Assembly: GCA_025738555.1 (NCBI GenBank)
Contig: JAOVFP010000018.1
Span: forward strand, 2,294,001-2,358,000
Source of the DNA: Cyathus striatus
Taxonomy: Eukaryota > Basidiomycota > Agaricomycetes > Agaricales > Nidulariaceae
DNA: 64,000 nt
Reading direction: 5' to 3'
Shown here: positions 1 to 11,599 of the stretch, piece by piece
Layout: the number at the start of each line of letters is the position of its first letter
How positions within the stretch are numbered: the stretch's first letter is position 1
The notes under the pieces: generated by a model
The model's input: the letters and a program-made list of their open reading frames with translations, nothing else
What the model was told of the DNA's origin: nothing
Databases searched by the model: none
Position numbers and translations under genes: made by a program

Positions 1-1623
1 TTGTGTGTCCAGGAGCTTCGCTCCACCGGGATTATTAGTCGTGGGATCCGCCTCGGGAGCGCCTTTATATCTTAGAATAGCCAAAGTAAGGTTGGGATTG
101 ACTAGAAATAGAGAGTTCAGCTATGCTCCCGGCTCCGCAAACGAAGAAGCTCCAGCTTACAGTTAGGGTTTCCCGCGGGGTCACCTCCAGTAGGTGGAGC
201 TCGAATCCAGTAATTGTCAACTGGCTGGTTAGCATTGAGGATAACAGATACACGTTGCGCTTGGAGGGGTATAAATTTCACATCGCTAACAAGACACACA
301 ACAACTTACCAGTGTAGATGTCGACATTCTGCACCGTAACAGGATCATGCTCAATTCCATCGGCCTCGATGAAAGTGAGATTATGACTGTCAATGGAGAA
401 CGTAAAGAAGGGGCGACACGAGATCGCAAACACGCGAAGGCTAACAAAGTTTTAGACGCTATTAACTCCTGTTGGAGACGGACCTACCGGTATCTCTTTC
501 CCTGCTCCACATTTACCACGGCAAATGGAACTGTGTGAGAAGTCGTCAGGACAAACTTGTAGAGCATTACCAAAAATAAGACAGTTTAGACCTTCAGGTC
601 CTCCAACGAATCGACCAACGCCATTGATTAAGCCCGAATCGGGGATGCTGTCGTCGAGGGTAAATATAAGGCAAGGAATTATGAAACGAAACATACGGGA
701 CAACTCCGGTTTTGAAAAAGTCAGTCTGAGCTGCCGGAGCAAGGTCGTGATACCAATCTGCGAGTGTGATGATGGTGCTCTCTACAGCGATAAAGTTAGC
801 AATGGTTGCATATAGTGGATGTACCCGAACTAACCGTCATCGACGTCGTACATGTCCTTCATGGGGTCATCGGGATCTGTTTTACGTTTTAATAGGAATG
901 TTTTCAGCGAGTAGGGACTGCTTACCATAGACCACAAATACCCCGCGAAGGCCGTCGCAGTACTGGGTGGAGAGATGTGAATGATACCAAAAGCTAATCG
1001 CGATGATTAGGACAAAAATACTATAGTAAAGTAAAGTTTTACGTACTTTCCCGTTTGTCCTGCAGTATCAAAAGCGTACGTAAAGGTAGTGTTCGGAGGT
1101 ATAGGGCACTGGACAACGTCACACAGGACTCATGAATGAAACAAAAAAACTGACTTGGTTGACGAATCTAGACGCACGCTATGAGTAGGCGGTAGCGCAC
1201 GATAGGACAGCTCCACTTACGAAGGTCCATCCATAACAGAAGAGCGAGACTGGAAGAATCCATGCCAATGCTAAACAGCAAATTGTCAGAGCAGATTCAA
1301 TATAGATGACCGGATAACTCACTATCGATGTACTCCGTCGCATTCCAGGGTCAGTGAGTTGATTGTGGGTCGGTATAGACACGGAGTCTCCCTTGTTCAC
1401 TGTAATGAGTGGACCAGGAAATTCTCCATTGATCAACACGGCTCTACACGTTGGGATAAGTTTGGTATTGGTGCACGAATAGTGGACGTGGTACATACGA
1501 GCGCTCGAAGCCGTCTGGGCTGACTTTAGCATTATTAACGGTAAACTCAAAGTTACGCGTCTCTGCTAAAACACCAGAAAGAAAACCTGGAATAGCGAGT
1601 AAAGCTGCCTGAAGGTACACCAT
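1..1623 (-). CDS. Laccase (multicopper oxidase), 3' end cut by window edge
   Basis: Secreted copper enzyme that oxidises phenols and lignin fragments with O2. Exons read by eye on the minus strand: 1623-1499, 1443-1323, 1270-1221, 1167-1155, 1108-1047, 993-926, 876-835, 781-697, 647-592, 530-488, 440-310, 259-161 and 101 to the edge. The start codon at 1623 opens a signal peptide ([20 protein letters not shown]), followed by the family block around VSPDGFERS. Later come [16 protein letters not shown], the copper-ligand motif HWHG (exon 3), WYHSH plus [10 protein letters not shown] (exon 6), [12 protein letters not shown] (exon 8), [13 protein letters not shown] (exon 11) and [15 protein letters not shown] (exon 12). 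The C-terminal copper motifs (HPFHLHGH, HCHIDWH) would lie outside the window. Small introns of about 45-65 nt and a 13-nt exon 4 are notable. No frame break is seen in the visible part, so the gene looks functional. The family call is very secure; the paralogue is not named. Confidence 0.95.
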
Positions 1624-2824
1624 AGTAGACGAAGAGGCAGTGGACAGTGAAGCAAGAGCTGTATTTGCGACCTTTTATACTGCTAAGATGGAGGCATTTT
1701 CGCACCAATATGCTTCAACTTGTTTCGCAAGGTAGCCAACGGGTATTCTTTGTTCGTAGCCATGGGTATGAATTGTAGATGTTGAACAATGAACCCATGT
1801 GTTGGCTATTCAAATTCAACGCGAACTTTCTCGTATGGAGTTAGGATATGCCAAGACACTGTGGAGAAAACTTAACTTGTAACGTTCAGTCCCACGTCGC
1901 GGGACTGCTGATGAAGATATAAGGCGACGTTTGCGTTATGAGAACCGAAATCGAAGAGCAGTTTCAGCCGGAATGATGTAGCGCGTCTCTGTCGTTCCCG
2001 CCCCAGATGAGAAAGGGCGACAAAGTGACGCGTTAAGCGTCCATGACTTCCAATTAGGGGGAATTCATCTCAGAGGAGTCTCCAACGGGCTGCTCAATGT
2101 TAATAGCCATACAGCGAAGAGCGTCATGGGAAGAAACAGAGTTGCTGGCGTGTGACCAGGCGATTAGGCGTACACTATTTGGTCCTCAGGCAAATGCCAC
2201 ACAGCGTAACTTGCCGAGCATCCGATTTGTCCATATCGTCGGCAAACAAATAAAGCCATGAGAACAACGAAAGCTAGTTGGGAAAAATACTTGGATTAAT
2301 TGAATACAGTAGCCATGCTACACGAGGATGGTGAGGAGTAGATTGTCAACCTAAAATTCTGCAAGTGAATCAAAAGTGAACCGCTGATCACAAAAGGGTA
2401 CTTATACCCGTAGAACCCAATATCACCGGCTACTACTACGTGTTGACTACGCGATAGTGTAGGCTTCCAGCGAATTTCTTTGCTAGTCTCTTAGTATAAT
2501 AGAGCTATGTATGGTTAATGACACATGTGCGTGAGGAGCTATTATGCGACACATTCACTCACTTTAGTATAAGAGCTTCGAGTAAATAATATTCTTGACA
2601 TATCTGTAGACCATCTTCGGATGTCGCAGATAACACACATTCATGAGACGGGGAGACCGCCAAGTGATTGTTACTGGGCTATCACCTCGGTTACAGTATT
2701 TTGTACCTGGAACATGAATTATGATAGATTCAGTGGATGAAGAACAATCCGGATTTACGGCCTAGTCGCAACGAATCGTGACTAGGACTCCTCGAATGGG
2801 TCGAATCTACCTTTGCAAAAAGAA
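1624..2824. other. Upstream region of laccase, no gene seen
   Basis: About 1.2 kb between the laccase start and the tRNA-Cys gene. It should hold the laccase promoter. I found no convincing coding exon, repeat or RNA in it. Confidence 0.5.
2816..2820 (-). terminator. RNA polymerase III T-run terminator of tRNA-Cys
   Basis: Read on the minus strand, a run of five T follows four bases after the tRNA 3' end, the usual Pol III stop signal. Confidence 0.75.
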
Positions 2825-2909
2825 AGTCCCGAACGTGGTTCGAACACGTGGCCCTGGGATAGCGGCTGAATAGCTGCAATCCCATGCTCTACCACTGAGC
2901 TATCGAGAC
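2825..2909 (-). tRNA. tRNA-Cys (anticodon GCA) with 13-nt intron
   Basis: The 85-nt gene folds as a cloverleaf. Acceptor GTCTCGA pairs with TCGGGAC; the D arm contains GCTCAGTGGTAGAGC; the anticodon stem TGGGA pairs with TCCCA; and the T arm is ACGTG-TTCGAAC-CACGT. The anticodon loop is 20 nt, so a 13-nt intron sits at the canonical site between positions 37 and 38, giving TT-GCA-G as the spliced loop. The discriminator base is U, which fits tRNA-Cys identity. Internal A and B boxes are intact and a T-run terminator follows. Confidence 0.93.
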
Positions 2910-3045
2910 GATCGAAAAGGTTGTCAATGTACCGTATATGTAAATTGGGAAACCCTTAAGCACGGAATAGAGAATTTGTCTTTGTGCTCGTTTAAAAGCT
3001 CGCCGTCCCAACTTTCACGCATTCTGCGTGAGAGACGTGCATTAC

Positions 3046-4630
3046 AGTGATCTACTTTTTCTTTCGCCCGTCGTTCTCTGCTTTCGTCTTCACTCGTTAA
3101 GGATTGTTGTTTCCTTTCCTTGTTCTGGATTCTTTTCTCATCTTTGGCATATCCGCACTCTTTACCCTGCCTTCGTTCGGCATATTGTACCCTTTCGTCT
3201 TGTGTCTTCGTGGTGCCTTATGGGCTAGTTGGAGAGCTGCTGCACGTAGCGCTTCGCCTGTAAGCCTTCCTGATACCATGTACTATTTCTGTTGTACTTT
3301 TCTTGTCAGTCTGGTCGTTTCTTACCTGTTTACCTTCGTTGTTTCATCTTTATCTTCTCATGCCTCTTTGGCATATCCGCTCTTTTCACGTCTTCGTCCT
3401 TTACCCTGCCTTCGGTCGCGACATATCGCATATCGTACACCCCGACTGGTGCTATCGTCGTGCCGCTTGGGATAGTTGGGCTGGCAGCATCCAGTACTTG
3501 GCATAGCTTTTCTTTATAAAAAGTAAAATACAGTTACGAATGAACTGAAATGACAGATGAAATGCTAGATGGTGCCGACGTGACGTAGCACGACGTAACG
3601 CCTTCTCCTTGTTCAACTGATCCAAGAGGCACGACGAAAATACCATTCAAAGATGTACGATATATTGCGAGGAAGGCGGTTCCGCGCTGCTTCCTGGGCT
3701 TTCGTTAATATTTCACACTGGTGTTTTTCGTTGTGCTTTATAGAGCAGTTGGAGAATTGCTTCTGCTGTCTGATGTTGGTGCTATGTTGTGCATGCACCT
3801 CACCCTTGTCAACTCCGTTCATTTGGATGAGCTCTCTTTTTTATCTTTTTTTTTTCCACTCGTTAGTTCTCTGGACTTCGTTTGTGCTTTAGATTGGTGT
3901 TTTCGATGTGCCTTGTGGGGTAGTTGGAGAGTTGTTGTCCGTTTAACACGTTGTATCGTGACGGCATCATGAGCGCTTCACCCATGTCACTTGTTTTTCC
4001 TTTCTGGCTGTCCATCCTTTTTTATCATCGTTGCCATTGGTCTCTGCCTTCGTTCATCACATTGTCCTTGTTCGACTGGTGTTTATGTTGTGCCTAATGG
4101 GTTAGCTGGAGAGCTGCTGTGCATGGTAGTTCAGCTCTAGATCCTATATCACTTCATATGCTAGAATGTTCTTCATTTTCTTTTACTCTCGCTCGTTGTT
4201 CTCGCTTCCTTTCTCGCCTTTATTCACAACATCTCCCTCCTTCGATTAATGTTTTTGTCGTGCCTCTTGGGGTAGTTGGAGAGCGGGTGTTGCGTCGAGG
4301 AGGCACCAGCTAGCGCTTCACCCTAGTCATTTGACTTGATATCTCCTTCGTTGTTTTTTTTTTCTTGCTGGTCCCCCGGATTTGGTTTACAACATATATT
4401 TCTCCTTTGTGATGTGCTTTCATTGTGCCTTTGGGTTAGCTGGAGAGCTGCTGCATGTCGGGCTTCAACTACAGAACTCTTGTGTCACTTCTTGCAGCGT
4501 TCTTAGTGTCTTTCTGTTGCGTCTTTATATATGTTTACTCTATGCATTCTACTCTACTCTTTCCTTCCCTTCTCTTCGCGTGCCCCCCAACCCCCTCAGC
4601 TACTTACTTACCCTGCAGCCAGCATGGTAA
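3046..4630 (+). repeat. Inverted partial copy of the VPS68 intronic repeat
   Basis: Read on the plus strand, this block matches the minus strand of roughly 7170-5630 and, more weakly, 10135-8590. Shared pieces include the starting CTTTCGCCCGTCGTTCTC and the stretch around 4437-4600 that recurs inverted at about 5640-5790. It is made of degenerate ~170-190 bp units with a core like GTAGTTGGAGAGCTGCTG, seen near 3222, 3466, 3745, 3918, 4105, 4268 and 4435. The long open frames inside are repeat translations rich in F, L, S and C, not genes. The copy lacks the terminal exon. Confidence 0.8.
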
Positions 4631-4634
4631 AATA

Positions 4635-7603
4635 GTACATCATGTGATGTGTTACGAATGAAGTGAAGTGACGAGTGAAGTGCTAGATGCTGCCAACTCA
4701 TGACACATTGACACAGTACCAGTCAGCAGCTCTCCAACTATCACAAGAGGCACGACAAAAACATCATGTAAGCATATGATATGTTGCAAACCAAAGGTAA
4801 TGTAAAGGATTGGTAAAGAAGAAGAAGTGAAAAGTACAGATATGCCAAAGAGGCATGAGAAGATAAAGATGAAACGATGAAGGTAAACAGGGAAGAAAAG
4901 CCAACTAAAATATTATATTCTTCATCATTCATGAAAGTTCAAATTCAAACTTGGTATCCTTATTGCACATCACACACAAGTACACCAAATGACCTTGTAC
5001 ACCATATGATATATTATACCTCACAAATACATAAGTATATCACACTTCCAAACCTGAGATGTACAATGTATGTCAATGCACTACAAATAATCATGAAGTG
5101 GTCAAAACCAGTATAATTCACACAGCATGAATACATATATACCAAGTGACCTTATATTCCACCCACTCAGTTCTGACCAATACCAACACACCTCTCAAGC
5201 ACTCATCACAATAAAACACATCTCAACAGACCAAGTCCAAAAATTCCATAATCGCCATAACAAAACACACATACATACACTACTCTCCCCCACACCCAAG
5301 TTCTCTCCCTATCCCCCTTACCCCCAAACCTTCGAGACCTCACAAAGTCAAATTATACTCATACTCCGAACTCGTAGTATTCTGGGCAATCCAAAGCACA
5401 ATAGCAGACAACATCATCGCAACGCTCTGCGACACATTCGCATATCCATAATATGTAAACTGTTCCAGGTAGTTGTGGAGGATGTACTTGAGGATGAGGA
5501 CAATCTGCGAAAGAGTGGAAATTAGTAAGAATTTGTGGATGACGAAGAGAAGGTAGGGAAGTGAAAGTAAGTTCGAAGATTGGAAAGGAGACAGGAACGG
5601 ATCGCGAAAGAAGATGGAAAAAGTGCGTTGGATATGACAAGAAGGGTGTCGGTGCGTGAAGAGAAGAGAAGAAAAGAGTAGAGTAGAATGCATAGAGTAA
5701 ACATATATAAAGACGCAACAAAAGGACACTAAGAACGCTGCAAGAAGTGACACAAGAGTTCTGTAGTTGAAGCCCGACATGCAGCAGCTCTCTAGCTAAC
5801 CTAAAGGCACAACGAAAGCACATCACAAAGGAGAAATATATGTCGTAAACAAAAACCGGGGGACCAGCAAGAAAAAAAGGACATCGATGTGATGTTAAGT
5901 CAAATGACTAGGGTGAAGCGCTAGCTAGTGCCTCCTCGACGCAGCACCAGCTCTCCAACTACCCCAAGAAGCACGACAAAAACATTAATCGAAGGAGGGA
6001 GATGTTGTGAATGAAGGCGGGAAAGGAAGTGAGAACAATGAGTGGGGGTAAAAGAAAATGAAGAACATTCTAGCATATGAAGTGACACAGGATCTAGAGC
6101 TGAACCACCATGCACAGGAGCTCTCCAGCTAACCCATAAGACACAACATAAACCCCAGTTGAGCAAGGATGACATGGTAAATGAAGGCAGAGACCAGTTG
6201 CAACGAGGACAAAAAAGGATTGACAACCAGACGGGACAAGTGACATGGGCGAAGTGCTCATGATGCCGTCACGATACAACATGTTAAATGGACAACAACT
6301 CTCCAACTACCCCACAAGGCACATCGAAAATACCAATATAAAGCACAAACGAAGTCCAGAGAACCAACGAGTGAAAAAAAAAAAAGAAAAAAGACAGCTC
6401 ATCCAAATGAACAGAATTGACAAGGGTGAGGTGCATGCACGACATAGAACCGGCATCAGACAGCAGAAGCAATTCTCCAACTGCCCTATAAAGCACAACG
6501 AAAGGCACCGGTATGAAACATAAACAGGGGCCTAAGAAGCAGTGCGGAACCGCCGTCCGCGCGATATATCGTATGTCTTTCAATGGTATTTTCGTCGTGC
6601 CTCTTAGGTCAGTTGGAGAAGGAGAAGGCGTTGCGTCGTGCTACGTCACGCCGGCACCATCTAGCATTTCACCCGTCACTTTGGTTCGTTCGTAACCGTA
6701 TTTTACTTTTTATAAGGAAAAGCTATGCCAAGTACTGGATGCTACCAGCCCAACTATCCCAAACAGCACGACGATAGCACCGGTTGGGGTGTATGATATG
6801 TCGCGACCAAAGGCAGGGTAAAGGACAGAGACGTGAAAAGTGCAGATATGCCAAAGAGGCATGAGAAGATGAAGATGAAACAACGAAGATAAACAGGGAA
6901 TAAACGACCAGACCGACAAGAAAAGTACAACAGAAATAGTACATGGTATTAGGAAGGCTTACAGGCGAAGCGCTACGTGCAGCAGCTCTCCAACTAATCC
7001 ATAAGGCACCACGAAAACACAAGGCGAAAGGGTACGATATGCCAAACGAAGGCAGGGTAAAGAGTGAGGATATGTCAAACAAGAGAAAGGAATCCAGAAC
7101 AAGGAAAGGAACCAACAATCCTTAACGAGTGAAGACGAAAGCAGAGAACGACGAGCGAAAGAAAAAGTAGAGAGAGGTCTCAGCGACTGGCGAACTGACA
7201 TAGGTCTACAGGTGAAGCGCTACGCGGTGCAGGATGAACACCAGACAGCAACCCCAACTGCCCCACGACACCCGACGAAAACACCAGTCGAAGGGAGAAG
7301 ATGTGATGATGAATGAAAGTAGGGTAAAAGGAGAACAATGGCGCGAGATTGAAGATATGGCGAACGAAGTGCTTGAAACGAAGAGTGTAGGCAGGCACGA
7401 AAAGAAGAGCAAGAGGTAAAGAGAAATAGAGAACAAGGAAGAAGGTGCGAGAGAGGTTCGAAAGAATGGAAGAACGTGGGGCGCAGCGAGAGGGGTAACA
7501 AAAAACCGATCGTCCAGGCCCAGAACCAAGCCAACGAACAAGCGCAAAAGGCACAAAAAGGCGAAAAAAAAAATAGAAAAAGAGAGAAACACTCACGACA
7601 CTA
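4635..7603 (-). repeat. Tandem duplicate 2 of VPS68 last intron plus terminal exon
   Basis: A ~2.97 kb unit that closely matches 7604-10510 in the same orientation. It begins just upstream of a donor-like GTGAGTG at 7596, continues through about 2.1 kb of satellite-like intron, then the duplicated terminal exon 5340-5504 and downstream sequence. The matching right edges (near 10510 and 7603) and left edges (near 7604 and 4635) define a head-to-tail duplication. Small indels and many substitutions separate the copies, so it is not brand new. Confidence 0.85.
5340..5504 (-). other. Duplicated terminal exon of VPS68 (possible alternative last exon)
   Basis: The exon is preceded by a good acceptor (TTTCGCAG) and encodes 54 residues ending EYEYNLTL and a stop at the same place as the proximal exon 8261-8425. 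Only about four residues differ between the two (for example P to L in HNY-EQF and A to T before TSSEYEY). Both exons are 165 nt and in the same phase, so either could be spliced to the donor at 10504. It lacks exons 1 and 2, so alone it is only a gene fragment. Whether it is used is unknown. Confidence 0.75.
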
Positions 7604-10510
7604 CATTATGTGACATGTGTACGAATGAAGTGAAGTGACGAGTGAAGTGCTAGATGCTGCCAGCTCACGACACATTGACACAGTAGCTCTCCAATTATGC
7701 CAAGAATTGAAAATCAAAGGTAATGTAAAGGAAGAAGTGAAAGTGCAGATATGCCAAAGAGGCATATGCATGAGAAGATGAAGATGAAACAAGAAGGTAA
7801 ACAGGGAAGAAAAGCTGACTGAAATATTATATTTGATCTTCATTCATGAAAGTTCAAACTTGGTATCCTTATTGCACATTACATACAAGTACACCAAATG
7901 ACCCTGTACACCATATGATATATGCCTCACCAATACATAAGTATATCACATTTCCAAACCTGAGACATACGCTGTATGTCAAAGCACTACAAAAAATCAT
8001 GAAACTATCGAAACCACTTCTCAAGCTTGGTATCATTCACACAGCATGAATACACATATACCAAGTGACCTTATATTCCACCCACTCAGTTCTGACCAAT
8101 ACCAACACACCTCTCAAGCACTCATCACAATAAAACACACACCTCGACAGACCAAGTCCAAGAATTCCATAATCGCCATAACAAAACACACGTACATACA
8201 CTACTCTCCCCCACACCCAAGTTCTCTCCCTATCCCCCTTACCCCCAAACCTTCGAGACCTCACAAAGTCAAATTATACTCATACTCCGAACTCGTAGCA
8301 TTCTGGGCAATCCAAAGCACAATAGCAGACAACATCATCGCAACGCTCTGCGACACGTTCGCATATCCATAATATGTAAACTGTTCCGGGTAGTTATGGA
8401 GGATGTATTTGAGGACGAGGACGGTCTGTGAAAGAGAGGGAATTAGTAAGGGTGTGTGGATCGCGAAGAGAAGGTAGGGAAATGAAATTAAGTTCGAAGA
8501 TTGGATACGAGACAAGAATAGAGTGCGAAACAAGATGGAAGAAAGCGCGTTAGATATTACAAGAAGGGTGTCGGTGCGTGAAGAGAAGAGAAGAAAAGAG
8601 TAGAGTAGAATGCATAGAGTAAACATATATAAAGACGCAACAAAAAGAGATTATCGATAAACGTAAAGGAGTGACAAGGAATATACAGCTGAAGCCCTAC
8701 ATGCAGCAACTCTCCAGCTAACCCAAAGGCACAACGAAAACACATCACAAAGGAGAAATATATGTCGTAAACAAAAACCAGGGGATCAGCAAGAAGAAAA
8801 AAACATCAAGGCGATATCAAGTCAAATGACTAGGGTGAAGCGCTAGCTGATGCCTCCTCGACGCAGCACCAGCTCTCCAACTATCCTAAGAAGTACGACA
8901 AAAACACCAATCGAAGGGGGGAGATATTGTGAACGAAGGTGGGAAAGGAAGTGAGAACAACGAGGAAGGGTAAAAGAAAATGAAGAACGTTTTAGCATAC
9001 GAAGTGACATAGGATCTAGAGCTGAACCACCGTCCACAACAACTCTCCAGCTAACCCATAAGACACAACATAAACACCAGTCGAACAAGGACGATGTGGT
9101 AAACGAAGGCAGAGGCCGTTGGCAACGAGGAAAAAAAAAAGGATGGATAATCGGTAAGGACAAGTGACATAGGCGAAGCGCTCATGATGCCGTCACGATA
9201 CAACGTGTTAAACGGACAACAACAACTCTCCAACTACCCCACAAGGTACATCGAAAACACCAATCCAAAGCACAAACGAAGTCCAGAGAGCCAACGAGTG
9301 AAAAAAAAAAAAGATAAAAGACAGCTCATCCAAACGAACGGAATTGACAAGGGTGAGATGCATGCACGACATAGCACCAGCACCAGAGAGCAGAAGCAAT
9401 TCTCCAACTGCCCTATAAAGCACAAAAAAAACACCAGTGTGGTGCATGAATAAAGCCCAAGAAGCAGCGCGGAACCCCGCCTTCCGCGCGATATATCGTA
9501 CGTCTTCGAATGGTATTTTCGTCGTGCGTCTTGGGTCAGTTGGAGAAGGCGAAGGCGTTGCGTCGTGCTACGTCACGCCGGAACCATCTAGCACTTCACC
9601 CGTCACTTCAGTTCGTTTGTAACCTGTTGTACTTTTTATAAAGAAAAGTCTATGCCTAGTACTGGATGCTGCCAGCTTGCGACACAGTATCAGTCGGCAG
9701 CGCACCAACTGTCCCAAGAGGCACGACGATAGCACCGGTCGGGGTGTGCGGTATGTCGCGACCGAAGACAGGGTAAAGGACGGAGACGTGAAAAGAGCGG
9801 ATATGCCAAAGAGGCATGAAGATAAAGATGAAACAACGAAGGAAAACAGGGAAGAAACGACCAGTCGGACCAGATCGACAAGAAAAGTACAACAGAAATA
9901 GTACATGGTATCACGAAGGCTTACAGGCGAAGCGCTACGTGCAGCAGCTCTCCAGTTAACCCATAAGGCCCCACGAAAACACAAGACGAAAGGGTACGAT
10001 AGGCCGAACGAAGGCAGGGTAAAGAGTGCGGATATGCCAAACAAGAGAAAAGAATCCAGAACAAGGAAGGGAAACAACAATCCTTCAACGAGTGAAGACG
10101 AAAGCAGAGAACGACGGGCGAAAGAAAAAGTAGATTAGAACAGTAGAGAGGACTGATATCGGACTGGTGACAGCAACCCAACTGCCCCACGACACCCGAC
10201 GAAAACGCCAGTCGAAGGGGGGAGATGTAAGGATGAACGAAAGTGGGGTAAAAGGAGACCAATGGCGCGAGATTGAAGGGATGGCGAACGGAGTGTAGGC
10301 AGGCACGAAAAGAAGGGCAAGAGGTAAAGAGAAATAGAGAGCAGGGAAGAAGGCGCGAGAGAGGTTCGAAAGAATGGAAGAACGTGGGGCGCAACGAACG
10401 GGGTAACAAAAAACCGATCGTCCAAGCCAAGAACCAAGCCAACGAACAAGCTCAAAAAGCACAAAAAAACGAAAAACAATAGAAAAAGAGAGAGAAACAC
10501 TCACAACACT
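7604..10510 (-). repeat. Tandem duplicate 1: native VPS68 last intron and terminal exon
   Basis: This unit contains the real intron (10504-8426, about 2.08 kb) and the terminal exon 8425-8261. The intron is built from degenerate tandem units spaced about 160-190 bp, each with a core that reads AGCTCTCCAACTRCCC on the plus strand, followed by an A-rich segment such as AAGGCACGACGAAAACACC. The same repeat also lies downstream of the exon (7620-7850). Introns of neighbouring genes are near 50 nt, so this one has clearly been expanded. Confidence 0.8.
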
Positions 10511-10980
10511 CCCAGCCAATCCACCCGCCATCAACGCAAATCCAATGAACAAAATCAACCTCGCCCTCCACACAGCACGAGCGTCGCCGAACCCTTCATC
10601 GCCCCGAATCCTATCCTTATCAATCATGTTAATAACGAGGTAGCCAAGGAGGGAGCAGATGCCCGGGACCCAGTCGACGAAGGTTACGTGTACGGGTGGG
10701 GGGACGGGTTCGTTGTCTGGTCCCCATGGCGAGCGGGCATGCGCGGAGAGTATTGCTGCGTCTAGGAATGTCCAGTTTGCTAATGCGAACTGTAAGAGAT
10801 GTCAGTTTAGTAATCAAAATGCAAATCGAAGAGGAAGAAGCGTAGAGGGGTAGGAAAGATACGCACCAAAGCACCAGCCAAATACACTCCAATCGTCCTC
10901 CTATGCTTCCCCAACGTCAGCTCAGGGAAGGGGTTCAAACAGACCCTCCTAGGATCATAATTAGCACGGGGGAGCGACAT
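8261..10980 (-). CDS. VPS68: VPS68 / UPF0220 (TMEM50-like) endosomal membrane protein
   Basis: Four-TM protein of the UPF0220 family. In yeast, Vps68 works with Vps55 in late endosome to vacuole traffic. Exons: 10980-10867 (MSLPRANY then NPFPELTLGKHRRTIGVYLAGAL), 10789-10505 (FALANWTFLDAAILSAHA, HVTFVDWVPGIC, LLGYLVINMIDKDRIRG, ARLILFIGFALMAGGLAGSV) and 8425-8261 (VLVLKYILHNY, QFTYYGYANVSQSVAM, LSAIVLWIAQN, ending EYEYNLTL). This gives 187 aa from the Met at 10980. The frame stays open upstream to a Met at 11244 with a Ser/Pro-rich stretch, so a longer 275-aa form cannot be excluded; I prefer 10980 because family members begin near this point. Intron 1 is 77 nt and intron 2 is about 2.08 kb of repeats. 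A second copy of the last exon lies at 5340-5504. Confidence 0.9.
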
Positions 10981-11599
10981 CCTGAGTCTGGTGGTGGTAG
11001 CTGGTGTCGAGTGGGCTGCAGAACGTGGTGGTGGTGATGGACCAGGAGAAGCTGTGCCACCAGGCAAACCCCGACTCGAACCGTGGGAACTATCATCTTC
11101 ATTTGCTGCGCTGGGCAAGGGTTGCGGTTGCGGCTGCGGCATATCGAAATCGGAGACCACCTCCGTGCTCACTGATATTGCGATTTCGACGGGTGGAGTG
11201 TTGGGTGAACGCGCGGGAGAGGAGGGTGTGAGTCGCAGTGGCATTTTTGAGTGGATGGTGAGAGGATTCGAAGCGATGGGAAGGGGGACACTGCTGGCTG
11301 GGCCCTGGGGGAGATAGGACGTTTGTACCCGGAATAGATTCTTCGTCAGGTTACTTATAAGTAATATTAACGTCCTTTCTTTCTCTCGTTACATATGACT
11401 CTCCGTGGCGCCCATATACAAAGACAAAGAGGCGCAACGATCTATCCATCTATTGATCCTTTGTTTCCAAGTTTCAGCGTCCTTGACAGTCGACACACTG
11501 CGTAGCCATCATACCATCATTTCGACAACCTCCATTCCGCAATCTCCTGGGAGAAACAATTTAAACAATAATCATGCTTTTAAGTTGTGTTTCACCTAT

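Noticed and set aside
7180..10442. Several 120-180 codon frames rich in F, L, S and C
   Set aside because: They are translations of the VPS68 intron repeats and overlap each other in several frames. Only the part of the 10085-10627 frame upstream of 10505 is a real exon.
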